Shown here piece after piece: positions 52,527 through 61,792 of a stretch of 64,000 nt of DNA; the first letter of the stretch is position 1, and every line of letters starts with the position of its first letter. The position numbers and the translations under genes were made by a program. A model generated the notes under the pieces. It ran no database searches. It was not told the DNA's origin and saw nothing but the letters and a program-made list of their open reading frames with translations. Source of the stretch: an uncultured Lachnospiraceae bacterium (GTDB taxonomy: Bacteria; Bacillota; Clostridia; Lachnospirales; Lachnospiraceae); the NCBI GenBank assembly GCA_910579465.1, contig CAJTUB010000001.1, positions 248,001-312,000 on the forward strand, written 5' to 3'.

Positions 52527-53963
52527 ATGTGTCAGGACACTTTGGGAATGCTTCCCTTAGAGAATGCATTAGAGATTATACTGGCATTTGATGACAAGGG
52601 ACTTATTACATACAGTAATGCTACGGCAAGAAAAAAGCTGGGATATGAGCAGGGACTGTGCGGACTGCCGATTGGCAGCGTTTTTCCGGGAGCTTTCCGG
52701 GAAGAAGAGGGCGGATGGAAAGCAGCCGTCCCTTTTGGAACGGAGCCTTGCCAGATGACTGCATACCGTCAGAACCAGACCTGTTTCCCGACAGAGACGA
52801 GAATGCTACGGGATGAAGAGCGGGGCATCTGCTTTTGTATGGCAAATGACGTGCTGGAAAAGGAGTTCCTCAGCCGGGAGCTGGAACAGGTAAAGCAGGA
52901 AGCCGAGGCAGCCATGCGGGTAAAGTCAGAGTTTGTTGCGAATGTAACGCATGAGCTGCGGACACCGGTAAACGGGATTCTTGGCCATGTGAAGGAGATG
53001 CTTCCGGAAGAAACAGAGAAGGAAAAGCTCCGGACGCTGCGCCTGATTGAACGCTGCTGCGAGGAAATGAATAAGCTGATTAATAATATTCTTGACTTTT
53101 CAAAGCTGGAAGCAGGAAAGTTTGTTTTGGAGCCGCGTCGTTTTTCTTTCCGCGGCATGGTCGACTATGTGAAGGAAAACCATAAGGGAAGGATTACGGA
53201 AAAGGGTCTGGATTTTTTTGTTACCGTATCCCCGGGCGTTCCGGAATATGTCGTAGGAGATGAGCTGAGACTTGTCCAGATATTGAACAATCTGCTTTCA
53301 AATGCGCAGAAGTTTACCAGTGTCGGAAAGATTACGCTGGAAATTATAAAAACAGCCCAGATGAAGGACGATATTGAGCTGTTCTTTCTGGTGACGGATA
53401 CCGGAATAGGAATTGACCAGAAGGACCAGGATAAATTGTTCCGGAGCTTTTCCCAGGTGGATGCTTCTACCTCCCGTAAATACGGGGGTACCGGTCTCGG
53501 GCTTAGCATATGCCGCCAGTTAGTGGAGCTGATGGGCGGAAGTATTAACGTAGAGAGTGTAAAGGGAAGGGGGACCATGTTCTCCTTTTCTGTGTGGGTC
53601 GGAAAAGACCCGGAAGGAAAGGAAGCAGAGGAAGAAGGGGTTGTTACCCCGCGGCCGAAGAGTGTCTTTACAGCCGACACACCGGAGGAGGAAGCCTCAG
53701 AGGTATCCAGATACGGAACCCCGGCGAACCGGGAGGCGTTGGAGAAGGCTCTTTCCAAGCTGATTCTTTCGGTAGAAATGGAAAATTGGGAGAAGGCAGA
53801 AATGTTTATGGAAACCATTAAACAGCTTACGGTAGAGGTTCCGCCGGAAGTAGGCCGGGCGGTATTGCGGCTGAAAATGGCAATTCAAAAGGAGAACTAC
53901 GAGAAGATTTCTACGGGGCTTGAGGCTTTGAAAATGCTGATTGAGGCAGAGGGGAACGGATGA
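52527..53963 (+). CDS. Cytoplasmic PAS-histidine kinase
   Basis: The start at 52527 follows TGGAGGAAG, giving 478 residues with no transmembrane segment. A PAS-like domain (about 10-110) is followed by HisKA with His142 in NVTHELRTPVNGILGHV and the ATPase domain: NNLLSNAQKFTS N-box, DTGIGIDQKD, FSQVDASTSRKYGGTGLGLS. It has the sequence of a hybrid-type kinase but lacks the receiver. The C-terminal 110 residues (after about 365) instead form a charged helical domain with no recognised family. Its stop overlaps the next gene's start. Confidence 0.9.
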   Translation: MCQDTLGMLPLENALEIILAFDDKGLITYSNATARKKLGYEQGLCGLPIGSVFPGAFREEEGGWKAAVPFGTEPCQMTAYRQNQTCFPTETRMLRDEERGICFCMANDVLEKEFLSRELEQVKQEAEAAMRVKSEFVANVTHELRTPVNGILGHVKEMLPEETEKEKLRTLRLIERCCEEMNKLINNILDFSKLEAGKFVLEPRRFSFRGMVDYVKENHKGRITEKGLDFFVTVSPGVPEYVVGDELRLVQILNNLLSNAQKFTSVGKITLEIIKTAQMKDDIELFFLVTDTGIGIDQKDQDKLFRSFSQVDASTSRKYGGTGLGLSICRQLVELMGGSINVESVKGRGTMFSFSVWVGKDPEGKEAEEEGVVTPRPKSVFTADTPEEEASEVSRYGTPANREALEKALSKLILSVEMENWEKAEMFMETIKQLTVEVPPEVGRAVLRLKMAIQKENYEKISTGLEALKMLIEAEGNG

Positions 53964-55036
53964 TGAAGGATAACGAGAAGGCCATCGGAAAAGCGACAGT
54001 TCTGATTGTGGATGATGTGGAAACAAACCGGGTGATTCTTGGGGAAATTATAGGTGCAATGGGCTACAAGGTCATTTTTGCGGAGGACGGCGCACAGGCA
54101 TGGGAGCGGCTTTCAGAGGAGCTTCCGAACCTGGTGCTTACCGACGTGTCCATGCCGGTCATGGATGGCTACGAGCTTTGCAGGAAACTGAAAGCGAATG
54201 TGGAGACGAGAAACATTCCTATCATTTTTATCTCTGCCTTTGATGATGCACAGAATATTGTCAAGGGGTTTAACATGGGCGGGGAGGATTACATTACAAA
54301 ACCGTTTATTCCCGAGGTGGTGCAGGCCAGAGTCAATGTCCATCTCAGGCTGTATGAGGCAACCTGTGAGGTAAAGGAGGCAAACCGGCGCTTACAGGCT
54401 TCGATTAACGAGCAAATCCGTCAGATTGAGCAGGAGCGTAAGAGTGTTTTGTATGCCCTGGCAGGAATCGCAGCGGAAAATTCCTGGCATGAGAGCGGAT
54501 ACATTGACAGAATCAGGCATAACTGCCGTATTTTAGCGCAAAGCATGCAGTTGTCTCCTTTGTTTGAGGGACAGATTTCAGACAGCTTTGTGGAGACGAT
54601 AGAGATTGCGGCACCGCTCTGTGATATCGGGAATATCGGAATTCCGAAGGAAATTCTTCAGAAGAATGCGGCACTTGACGAAGAAGAGCGGAGGCTGATG
54701 CAGAATCACACCAGAATCGGTACGAAGCTTTTAGAGGACCTGAGAGTGACGGATGACTATAATGATTTTATGCAGATATCTACCGATATTACCCATTTTC
54801 ACCATGAGAACTGGGACGGGAGCGGATATCCCGAGGGGAAAAAGGGGCATGAAATACCCCTGGCAGCACAGATTGTTTCCATGTCCAGTATATTTTGTGC
54901 ATTGACAGAGGCAAGAAGCTACAGGCGCAGCTATAGCAGGGAGGAAGCGTTGGAGATGATGCGGCAGGATACAGGACGCAAGTTCAATCCGGATGTCTTC
55001 AATATTTTTTGTAAGGTTTCCAGACAGCTCTGGTAG
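53960..55036 (+). CDS. Response regulator with degenerate HD-GYP domain
   Basis: 358 residues, overlapping the kinase gene by 4 bp (ATGA). The receiver has Asp62 in LTDVSMPVMDG and ITKPF. The C-terminal half is an HD-GYP fold, but the HD motif reads PLCDIGNIGIP, so the His is Cys221 and the following Lys is Asn225. HHENWDGSGYP with GYP at 289-291 is kept. It is probably catalytically dead or altered and may act as a binding or regulatory partner. It sits directly before cheR. Confidence 0.9.
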   Translation: MMKDNEKAIGKATVLIVDDVETNRVILGEIIGAMGYKVIFAEDGAQAWERLSEELPNLVLTDVSMPVMDGYELCRKLKANVETRNIPIIFISAFDDAQNIVKGFNMGGEDYITKPFIPEVVQARVNVHLRLYEATCEVKEANRRLQASINEQIRQIEQERKSVLYALAGIAAENSWHESGYIDRIRHNCRILAQSMQLSPLFEGQISDSFVETIEIAAPLCDIGNIGIPKEILQKNAALDEEERRLMQNHTRIGTKLLEDLRVTDDYNDFMQISTDITHFHHENWDGSGYPEGKKGHEIPLAAQIVSMSSIFCALTEARSYRRSYSREEALEMMRQDTGRKFNPDVFNIFCKVSRQLW

Positions 55037-55099
55037 CTGTACTACGATAGAAAGGAACAGGTCTGGAAACAGACAAGGCTTTAACGGAGGAAAAAGGCT

Positions 55100-55918
55100 A
55101 TGATGACGGACGAGGAGTTTTTAAGGATTGCCGTACATATGAAACAGCAGTATGGGATTGATCTCGGCGAGAAGAAAGTCATTATGAACGGCAGACTTGA
55201 AAATCATATTAAAGCGGGAGGCTGGAGCAGCTTTCATGCGTTTATGAATGATTTGGAAAGTGACCGTACCGGAAAGCTGGAGAAAGAACTGGTCAATCTT
55301 CTCACTACGAATCACACTTATTTTATGAGGGAGTTTGAGCATTTTGAGTTTTTTAAGAAAGTAGTGCTTCCGTGGCTGAAGAAAAAGGAGGAGCGCACCA
55401 GGGATTTACGCATTTGGTGCGGCGCAGCATCGACCGGAGAGGAACCATATATGATTGCCATGGTACTCTGGGATTTTTTCGGACTGGAGCATGGTTCCTG
55501 GGATACTAAAGTACTGGCGACGGATGTGTCAACAAGGGTTTTGCAGCAGGCAAATGAAGGAATTTACAGCGAGGATCACTTAAAGGATCTTCCAGATCAG
55601 TGGAAAAGGCACTTTTTTAAAAAAGCGGGCGAGGGGATGTTCCAGGTTACAGATGAGCTGAAGCAGGAGGTACTGTTCCGTCAGTTTAATCTGATGTCGC
55701 CGTTTCCGTTCAAGAAAAAAATGCACACAATTTTTTTAAGGAACGTGATGATTTATTTTGACGGGGATACAAAACGGGACCTGCTCCAGAAGGTATATGA
55801 TAGTCTGGTACCAGGGGGCTATCTTTTCATCGGGATGACAGAGACGCTGGACCGGACGCAGATACCGTTCCAGATTGTGCAGCCCTCTATTTTCAGAAAA
55901 CCGGGAGGAAGTGATTGA
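55100..55918 (+). CDS. cheR: Chemotaxis protein methyltransferase
   Basis: 272 residues. The N-terminal helical domain includes LTTNHTYFMREFEHFEFF (about 68-85), and the SAM-binding domain has IWCGAASTGEEPYMIAM (about 110-126), as in CheR. IYSEDHLKDLP, FNLMSPFP and IFLRNVMIYFD are also typical. It methylates glutamates of the chemoreceptor with S-adenosylmethionine. The only receptor in the window is the MCP at 60115. It is followed by cheB after three bases. Confidence 0.95.
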   Translation: MMTDEEFLRIAVHMKQQYGIDLGEKKVIMNGRLENHIKAGGWSSFHAFMNDLESDRTGKLEKELVNLLTTNHTYFMREFEHFEFFKKVVLPWLKKKEERTRDLRIWCGAASTGEEPYMIAMVLWDFFGLEHGSWDTKVLATDVSTRVLQQANEGIYSEDHLKDLPDQWKRHFFKKAGEGMFQVTDELKQEVLFRQFNLMSPFPFKKKMHTIFLRNVMIYFDGDTKRDLLQKVYDSLVPGGYLFIGMTETLDRTQIPFQIVQPSIFRKPGGSD

Positions 55919-55921
55919 CGT

Positions 55922-56950
55922 ATGCGTCCTATTAGAGTATTAATCGTGGAAGATTCCATGGTGTTCAGAGAGTTATTGGTACAGAATTTGAGCAGGGACC
56001 CTGCAATCGAGGTAGTAGGCGAGGCAAAGGATCCCTTTGAGGCAAGGGATGCCATTTTAGCGTATAAGCCGGATGTTATGACGTTGGATATAGAGCTTCC
56101 GAAAATGAGCGGCATTGAGTTTTTGCGGAAGCTGATTCCGCAGTATCCGCTTCCGGTTATAGTTATCAGCTCTCTCAGCGATAAGGTATTTGATGCGCTG
56201 AACGCAGGCGCGGTTGATTTTGTGGCAAAGCCTGCGGTGACGGGAAGAGCGCAGCTGGAAGAGTTTATACAGAACGAGCTGCTCGTGAAGATTAAAATTG
56301 CCTCTACAGCCAAAATCAGCAGGATAAAGCAGATGGCGGTGCAGCCGGAGCAGCCGGGTCTTTCCATGAGGGGAAGCGATATGATTGTGGCAATCGGCGC
56401 CTCTACAGGCGGGACAGAAGCTATTTTTTCTGTTGTAAAGGATTTTGGGACGGATATTCCGGGAGTTGTTATTGTACAGCATATGCCCCCAGGGTTTACG
56501 GATATGTATGCAAAAAGACTGGATAATCAGTGCAGGGTGCAGGTAAAAGAGGCAGAAACGGGCGACAGGGTGCTGCCCGGCCATGTCCTTATTGCACCAG
56601 GCGGTGACAGGCATATGCATTTAGTAAAGGTAAACGGTGTATATCAGGTTGAGTGCAGGCCGGGACCTAAAGTGAACGGACATTGTCCGTCAGTAGACGT
56701 TTTATTTGAATCTGTAGCGAAAGTGGCAGGCTCGAAGGCGTTAGGAATTATTCTGACTGGAATGGGAGGTGACGGCGCAAAAGGACTGTTGGCTATGCGT
56801 AAGGCAGGAGCAAGAACCATCGGGCAGGATGAATCTACTTGTGTAGTGTACGGAATGCCGAAGGTGGCATATGACCTCGGGGCGGTAGAATATCAGGAAA
56901 AATTGCAGGATATTGCCGGGAGAGCCTATCGTATACTGAATAAAACGTAA
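55922..56950 (+). CDS. cheB: Chemotaxis-specific protein-glutamate methylesterase
   Basis: 342 residues. The receiver has Asp56 in MTLDIELPKMSG. The methylesterase domain has the catalytic Ser161 in IGASTGGTEA, His187 in VQHMPPGFT and Asp in GMGGDGAKG (about 280). It removes methyl groups from MCP glutamates when phosphorylated by CheA. It is located immediately after cheR; the two together set receptor adaptation. No CheC, CheD or CheV is present. Confidence 0.96.
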   Translation: MRPIRVLIVEDSMVFRELLVQNLSRDPAIEVVGEAKDPFEARDAILAYKPDVMTLDIELPKMSGIEFLRKLIPQYPLPVIVISSLSDKVFDALNAGAVDFVAKPAVTGRAQLEEFIQNELLVKIKIASTAKISRIKQMAVQPEQPGLSMRGSDMIVAIGASTGGTEAIFSVVKDFGTDIPGVVIVQHMPPGFTDMYAKRLDNQCRVQVKEAETGDRVLPGHVLIAPGGDRHMHLVKVNGVYQVECRPGPKVNGHCPSVDVLFESVAKVAGSKALGIILTGMGGDGAKGLLAMRKAGARTIGQDESTCVVYGMPKVAYDLGAVEYQEKLQDIAGRAYRILNKT

Positions 56951-56962
56951 AGGAGAGGAAAT

Positions 56963-57355
56963 ATGAAGATTTTATTGGCAGAGGACGATTTTACGACAAG
57001 AAAATTTATGGTCAATTTTCTTTCGAAGTACGGCGAATGTGATGTCACTGTGGATGGAATGGAGGCGGTGGATGCTTTTATGATGGCGCTGGAGGACGGA
57101 GAACCTTATGATCTCGTATGCCTGGATATTATGATGCCGGTTATGGACGGGTATCAGGCATTGGTGGGAATCCGGAATCTGGAGAAGCAGCGGAATATTC
57201 CGCAGGAACAGGCAGCAAAAGTAATTATGACAACTGCACTTAATGAGGAACGGAATGTTAAGATGGCATTTGAACTGGGATGCACGATTTATTCCGGAAA
57301 GCCGATTGATAAGGAAAGATTTGAACAGGCTATGAAAAAGCTGGGCTTGATATAA
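56963..57355 (+). CDS. Single-domain response regulator (CheY-like)
   Basis: 130 residues, a receiver with no output domain. EDDFTTRKF acidic pair, Asp55 in CLDIMMPVMDG, Thr in MTTALNEERN and SGKPIDKE with the conserved Lys are present. It could be the CheY of this system, binding a motor or enzyme after phosphorylation by CheA. The spacing (13 bp after cheB, 35 bp before cheA) shows it is in the operon. Confidence 0.92.
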   Translation: MKILLAEDDFTTRKFMVNFLSKYGECDVTVDGMEAVDAFMMALEDGEPYDLVCLDIMMPVMDGYQALVGIRNLEKQRNIPQEQAAKVIMTTALNEERNVKMAFELGCTIYSGKPIDKERFEQAMKKLGLI

Positions 57356-57390
57356 TCTGATCTCAAAAAATATGCAGGAAAGGAGAGTAT

Positions 57391-59532
57391 ATGGCTGAAG
57401 AATTTAACACAGAGGGAATGTTGGACGTCTATCTGTTTGAAAATGAACAGCTTTTGGAACAGTTACAGGAAATTGTTTTGGACCAGAAGGATGCAGAATG
57501 TTTTGACCAGGACAGTATCAATGAGATATTCAGGGCAATGCATACTATTAAAGGTTCTTCAGGTATTATGATGTTTGATAACATCACTGCAATTTCCCAT
57601 AAGCTGGAAGATGTGTTCTATTATTTAAGAGAGTCCCATCCCGAACATGTGCCACATCTGCAATTAGTGGAGCATGTATTGGAAGTGGCGGATTTCATTA
57701 CTTCGGAAATGGACAAGATCCGTAATGGAAGTACAGCCGACGGAAATCCGGAAAGTATCATTAAGGAACTGGATAAATTTCTGGATATGATTAAGAAGGG
57801 TGTGAAGGCGGAGGGAGAGGAACTGCCTCCTGAAAATGTACATGTAGAACCGCAGCAGTTCTACATAGCTCCTGTTGCTACTGATGCAAGCCGTTTTTAC
57901 AAGGTGTATATCACTTTTTCACCAGAAACGGTAATGGCAAATATCCATGCCTACAAAGTAGTATATGCAATGAAAGAAATTGCAGAGGATTTGTTGTATT
58001 CCCCGGAGGATATTATTTCCGATGAGGAAAGTGCTGACGTAATTATGAAGGAGGGCTTCCGTATTCTGCTTCAGGCGCAGTGTACGGAGAAAGAAATCCG
58101 CGACCTGATTGGTATCGGTTACGATATTAAGAAGGTAGACATCTATGAATGTAAGGCAGAAGAATTTCTGCGGGGCTTTGATTTTGGTGAGCAGGGGCCT
58201 CAGATTGACCTGGAATCCAGCGTAGAGGTCATTGAAGCAAAGGCGGAAAAGGAAAGCGAACCAAAGCAGGCAGAAAAGCCGAAAATGGCGCCGGGTGATT
58301 TTGTCATTCAGTCAAAAGAGCCAGGAAAGCCGAAAAAGCTGGCAAAAGATAAGTCGAAGAATGAAAAGGCTGCTTTTATCAGCGTCAATGTAAATAAGAT
58401 GGACCAGCTGATGGATTTAATCGGAGAACTGGTTATCTCGCAATCGGTTGTGTTACAGAATCCGGATTTAAAGGTGCCTGGTCTGAACCTTTCGAACTTC
58501 AATAAGGCTGCGGCACAGATGGCAAAGATTTCTACGGACTTGCAGAATGTCATTATGTCCATGCGGATGATGCCGTTAACAAACCTGTTCCAGAAGATGA
58601 ACCGTATTGTTTTTGATGTTTCCCGCAAATTAGGGAAGGAAATTGAGTTTGAAATGGTCGGTGAGCATACCGAGGTGGACAAAAATATCATTGAAAATAT
58701 TTCCGACCCTCTGATGCATCTGGTGCGTAATGCAGTAGACCATGGAATTGAGACAGATGCGGAGCGGGCAGAAAGCGGTAAGACGGAGAAGGGAAAAGTA
58801 ACACTTTCTGCCCGGACGGAAGCCGGAAAGGTATGGATCAGTGTATCAGATAATGGAAAAGGTCTTGACAGGGCAAAGATTCTTGCCAAGGCAAAAAGTC
58901 AGGGACTTTTGGAAGATGGAAAGCCAGAGAGCTCTTACACCGACAAGGAGGTATACCGGTTTATTACCCTGCCGGGATTTTCTACCAATGAGCAGGTAAC
59001 GGAGTATTCCGGCCGCGGCGTAGGAATGGATGTCGTAATACAGAACATCCAGGCAATCGGAGGCGTCCTGGAAATTGAAAGTACCCCGGGCTTCGGAAGT
59101 ACGATGACCTTAAAGATTCCGTTGACGCTGGCAATTATCGACGGTATCGTGATGGAAACAGGAACCTCCTCCTTTGTTGTGGAGACAGGAGTCATCAAGT
59201 CGTTTATCAGTGTGAAAGAGGATATGATGATTCATGAGCCGAACGGAGAAGAGTATGTAATGATCCGCGGCGAATGCTATCCGGTGCTCCGGCTTGGCGA
59301 ATGGTACGGACTGAAGGATTATCAAAGGTCAGTGGATAAAGGTATGATGCTGATTTTTGAGGTAGAGGGTAAGACCATATGCCTTTTCGTAGACAGGCTG
59401 ATAGGAAAGCAGGAGATTGTGGTAAAGCCGATTCCATCCTATATCAAGAAGGTAAAGGGACTGTCCGGTTGTACCCAGCTGGGAGACGGAAGTATTGCAC
59501 TGATACTTGACCCGGTAGGACTGATAGAATAA
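57391..59532 (+). CDS. cheA: Chemotaxis histidine kinase
   Basis: 713 residues. P1 has His51 in MHTIKGSSGIM; an unusually long P2-like region with charged linker extends to about 320; then dimerisation (MDQLMDLIGELVISQS), ATPase with HLVRNAVDHGIE and GRGVGMDVV, and a CheW-like P5 at the C-terminus (about 585-713). It autophosphorylates under receptor control and passes phosphate to CheB and the CheY-like protein, and perhaps to the HD-GYP regulators. The order cheA-cheW-MCP follows. Confidence 0.96.
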   Translation: MAEEFNTEGMLDVYLFENEQLLEQLQEIVLDQKDAECFDQDSINEIFRAMHTIKGSSGIMMFDNITAISHKLEDVFYYLRESHPEHVPHLQLVEHVLEVADFITSEMDKIRNGSTADGNPESIIKELDKFLDMIKKGVKAEGEELPPENVHVEPQQFYIAPVATDASRFYKVYITFSPETVMANIHAYKVVYAMKEIAEDLLYSPEDIISDEESADVIMKEGFRILLQAQCTEKEIRDLIGIGYDIKKVDIYECKAEEFLRGFDFGEQGPQIDLESSVEVIEAKAEKESEPKQAEKPKMAPGDFVIQSKEPGKPKKLAKDKSKNEKAAFISVNVNKMDQLMDLIGELVISQSVVLQNPDLKVPGLNLSNFNKAAAQMAKISTDLQNVIMSMRMMPLTNLFQKMNRIVFDVSRKLGKEIEFEMVGEHTEVDKNIIENISDPLMHLVRNAVDHGIETDAERAESGKTEKGKVTLSARTEAGKVWISVSDNGKGLDRAKILAKAKSQGLLEDGKPESSYTDKEVYRFITLPGFSTNEQVTEYSGRGVGMDVVIQNIQAIGGVLEIESTPGFGSTMTLKIPLTLAIIDGIVMETGTSSFVVETGVIKSFISVKEDMMIHEPNGEEYVMIRGECYPVLRLGEWYGLKDYQRSVDKGMMLIFEVEGKTICLFVDRLIGKQEIVVKPIPSYIKKVKGLSGCTQLGDGSIALILDPVGLIE

Positions 59533-59556
59533 ACGGACGGAAAGGATGGTAGCTAA

Positions 59557-60102
59557 ATGGAGGAAATCAGTGAAGTAAAAGGGCAGGCAGCGCAGGACCG
59601 GGATGCTTCCGATGAACATGACACATCAAAGGGCAAGTATATGACATTCAAATCCGGGAGTGAGTATTATGGTCTGGAGATTCAGTATGTAGATGAAATC
59701 AGATGCTTCCAGGCGATAACACCGATTCCGGAGACAGAGGATTATATCAAGGGCCTGATTAATCTGAGAGGAAAAATCATTCCGGTTATTGACGTAAGAC
59801 TCCGCTTCAAGCAGGAGCCTTTCGAGTACAATGACAGGACCTGTATTATTGTGGTGATTGTAAAATCTACAATGGTCGGATTGATTGTAGAAAAAATTGC
59901 CGAGGTAGTGGAAATCCAGAAGGAAAATATCCTGCCGCCGCCGACAATCGGACGGACAGGGAAGGTACAGAACAAGTATGTGTACGGCATCGGAAAGGTG
60001 GGAGGCACGGTGAAGCTTCTGCTTGACGCGGATAAGCTCCTGAACGATGTCAATACGGCAGCAGCGGAACAGACAAATGAAACTAATTTAAACGAAGAAT
60101 GA
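59557..60102 (+). CDS. cheW: CheW coupling protein
   Basis: 181 residues. The SH3-like fold shows KYMTFKSGSEYYGLEI, FQAITPIPETEDYIKGLINLRG (read in parts), IPVIDVRLRF and VEIQKENILPPP. It bridges the receptor and CheA. The first 25 residues are charged and probably flexible. It lies 25 bp after cheA and 12 bp before the MCP gene, which completes a minimal signalling array. Confidence 0.95.
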   Translation: MEEISEVKGQAAQDRDASDEHDTSKGKYMTFKSGSEYYGLEIQYVDEIRCFQAITPIPETEDYIKGLINLRGKIIPVIDVRLRFKQEPFEYNDRTCIIVVIVKSTMVGLIVEKIAEVVEIQKENILPPPTIGRTGKVQNKYVYGIGKVGGTVKLLLDADKLLNDVNTAAAEQTNETNLNEE

Positions 60103-60114
60103 GAGGTATGAGAA

Positions 60115-61650
60115 ATGAAGAATGTAACGATTAAAGTAAGGCTGGTTGGGGCGTTTGCCCTTATCCTGATACTGATGCTGTTCAACGTTGTCTTCGGCGT
60201 CATGGCGATGAGGAATGTTGCCGGCCAGGCGCAGTTCATGGATGATGCGGAAATTGAGGCGCTCAGGGAGAGTATAAGAGGGGTACAGAACGTGACCCTG
60301 GATTCGTTGAAAAAAGATGGCGTGGTGCAGGAAGAAGGGGTGCAAGAAGTGCTGAATGCTGTGGAAACAGATGGCAGCGAGCTCATCGAGGCGCTGGATG
60401 CGGCAGAGACTGCAAAAAAGCAGGCGAATGGCTATGCGAATACTGCTTCCTATATTTCCTTTGGCATCCTGATTATATCAACTCTTGCTACAGTAGGGAT
60501 TTCGCTGTCTATCGTAAAGGAAATCAGCAAGTCCATCAAGCAGCTCTCCGACGCGGCGGGAAGCATAGCATTGGGGCAGGTTGTGAACCTTTCGCTGGAG
60601 AAGCCCGGCAATAACGAGTTCGGTGCCCTGATTGACGATTATAACAAGGTAATCGCCAATATCCAGTATCAGGCGCGTATCACCGAGGAAGTATCCAACG
60701 GCAACCTGACCGTGACCGTGAATCCGGCTTCCAGCGGCGACCTGCTTGGCAACTCCCTGAAGAAGCTCGTAGAGGATAACCACCGCGCACTGTCCGGCAT
60801 CAACGACGCGGCGTACCAGGTGACCATCGGCGCTTCCCAGGTGGCAAGCGCAAGCCAGTCCCTTGCACAGGGTTCCACGGAGCAGGCAAGCGCAATCGAG
60901 GAGATTAACGCTTCCATCGATGATATCGCAGAGAAGACCAGGCAGAATGCAGACCAGGCAAATACGGCAGCAGACCTGGTAGTAAAGGCAATCCAGGACG
61001 TAAAGCAGGGTAACGAGCATATGCGCGACATGATGACTTCCATGCAGGATATCAATAAGGCATCGGAGAGCATCTCCAAGATCATTAAGGTGATTGACGA
61101 TATCGCATTCCAGACCAACATCCTTGCCCTGAACGCAGCAGTAGAGGCTGCAAGGGCAGGTGAGGCAGGAAAGGGCTTTGCGGTAGTAGCAGAAGAAGTC
61201 AGGAGCCTGGCAGCAAAGAGTGCGGCTGCTGCAGCAGAGACCGCAGAGCTGATCGAGGACTCCATCGGCAAGGTAGGCCAGGGTTCCAAGATTGCGGACG
61301 AGACGGCGAAGGCGCTGAACGTGATTACCGATGTGGTACAGAAGAGCGAAGTGCTGATCAACAATATCGCACAGTCCTCCAACTATCAGGCGACCGCAGT
61401 AGCACAGATCGAGCAGGCTATCACGCAGGTTTCCCAGGTAGTGCAGACCAACTCTGCTACCAGTGAAGAGTGTGCCGCAGCGAGCGAGGAGCTTTCCAAC
61501 CAGGCAGCTAAGATGAGAGAGATGCTCTCCGTTTACCGTCTGGGAGGCAAGAACACTGCTTCTGCCGCAGGTGTGAGTTCCTACTCTTCTTCCCAGGCGA
61601 ATGCAAACGAGCAGATTATTTCCCTTGGCGACAGTTTTGGAAAATACTAA
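60115..61650 (+). CDS. Methyl-accepting chemotaxis protein
   Basis: 511 residues. Transmembrane segments at about 11-34 and 106-124 flank a short periplasmic-type sensor of about 70 residues, too small for a standard four-helix or Cache domain. A HAMP domain (about 130-200) leads to the long signalling hairpin with KVIDDIAFQTNILALNAAVEAARAGE (cited in part: NILALNAAVEAARAGE) and EEVRSLAAKSA. The C-terminus lacks a CheR-tethering pentapeptide. The tiny sensor suggests it responds to something inside or at the membrane. Its codons are strongly biased toward common ones, as in highly expressed genes. Confidence 0.95.
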   Translation: MKNVTIKVRLVGAFALILILMLFNVVFGVMAMRNVAGQAQFMDDAEIEALRESIRGVQNVTLDSLKKDGVVQEEGVQEVLNAVETDGSELIEALDAAETAKKQANGYANTASYISFGILIISTLATVGISLSIVKEISKSIKQLSDAAGSIALGQVVNLSLEKPGNNEFGALIDDYNKVIANIQYQARITEEVSNGNLTVTVNPASSGDLLGNSLKKLVEDNHRALSGINDAAYQVTIGASQVASASQSLAQGSTEQASAIEEINASIDDIAEKTRQNADQANTAADLVVKAIQDVKQGNEHMRDMMTSMQDINKASESISKIIKVIDDIAFQTNILALNAAVEAARAGEAGKGFAVVAEEVRSLAAKSAAAAAETAELIEDSIGKVGQGSKIADETAKALNVITDVVQKSEVLINNIAQSSNYQATAVAQIEQAITQVSQVVQTNSATSEECAAASEELSNQAAKMREMLSVYRLGGKNTASAAGVSSYSSSQANANEQIISLGDSFGKY

Positions 61651-61681
61651 AGGAAAGAAAAATATGGTATCCCTGTGAGGG

Positions 61682-61717
61682 AAAAAGGAACCGTGTGAAA
61701 GTACGGTTCCTTTTTTT
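61682..61717 (+). terminator. Terminator of the chemosensory operon
   Basis: AAAAAGGAACCGT pairs with ACGGTTCCTTTTT around an 8-nt loop, then extra T. A textbook terminator after the MCP gene. Confidence 0.88.
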
Positions 61718-61792
61718 GGAAGACTTCTACAGCGGGGAGAAGCATTTCCTGTCCGGTTCCCCGGGAATGGGACAATCCTGCGTGGAATAAGC

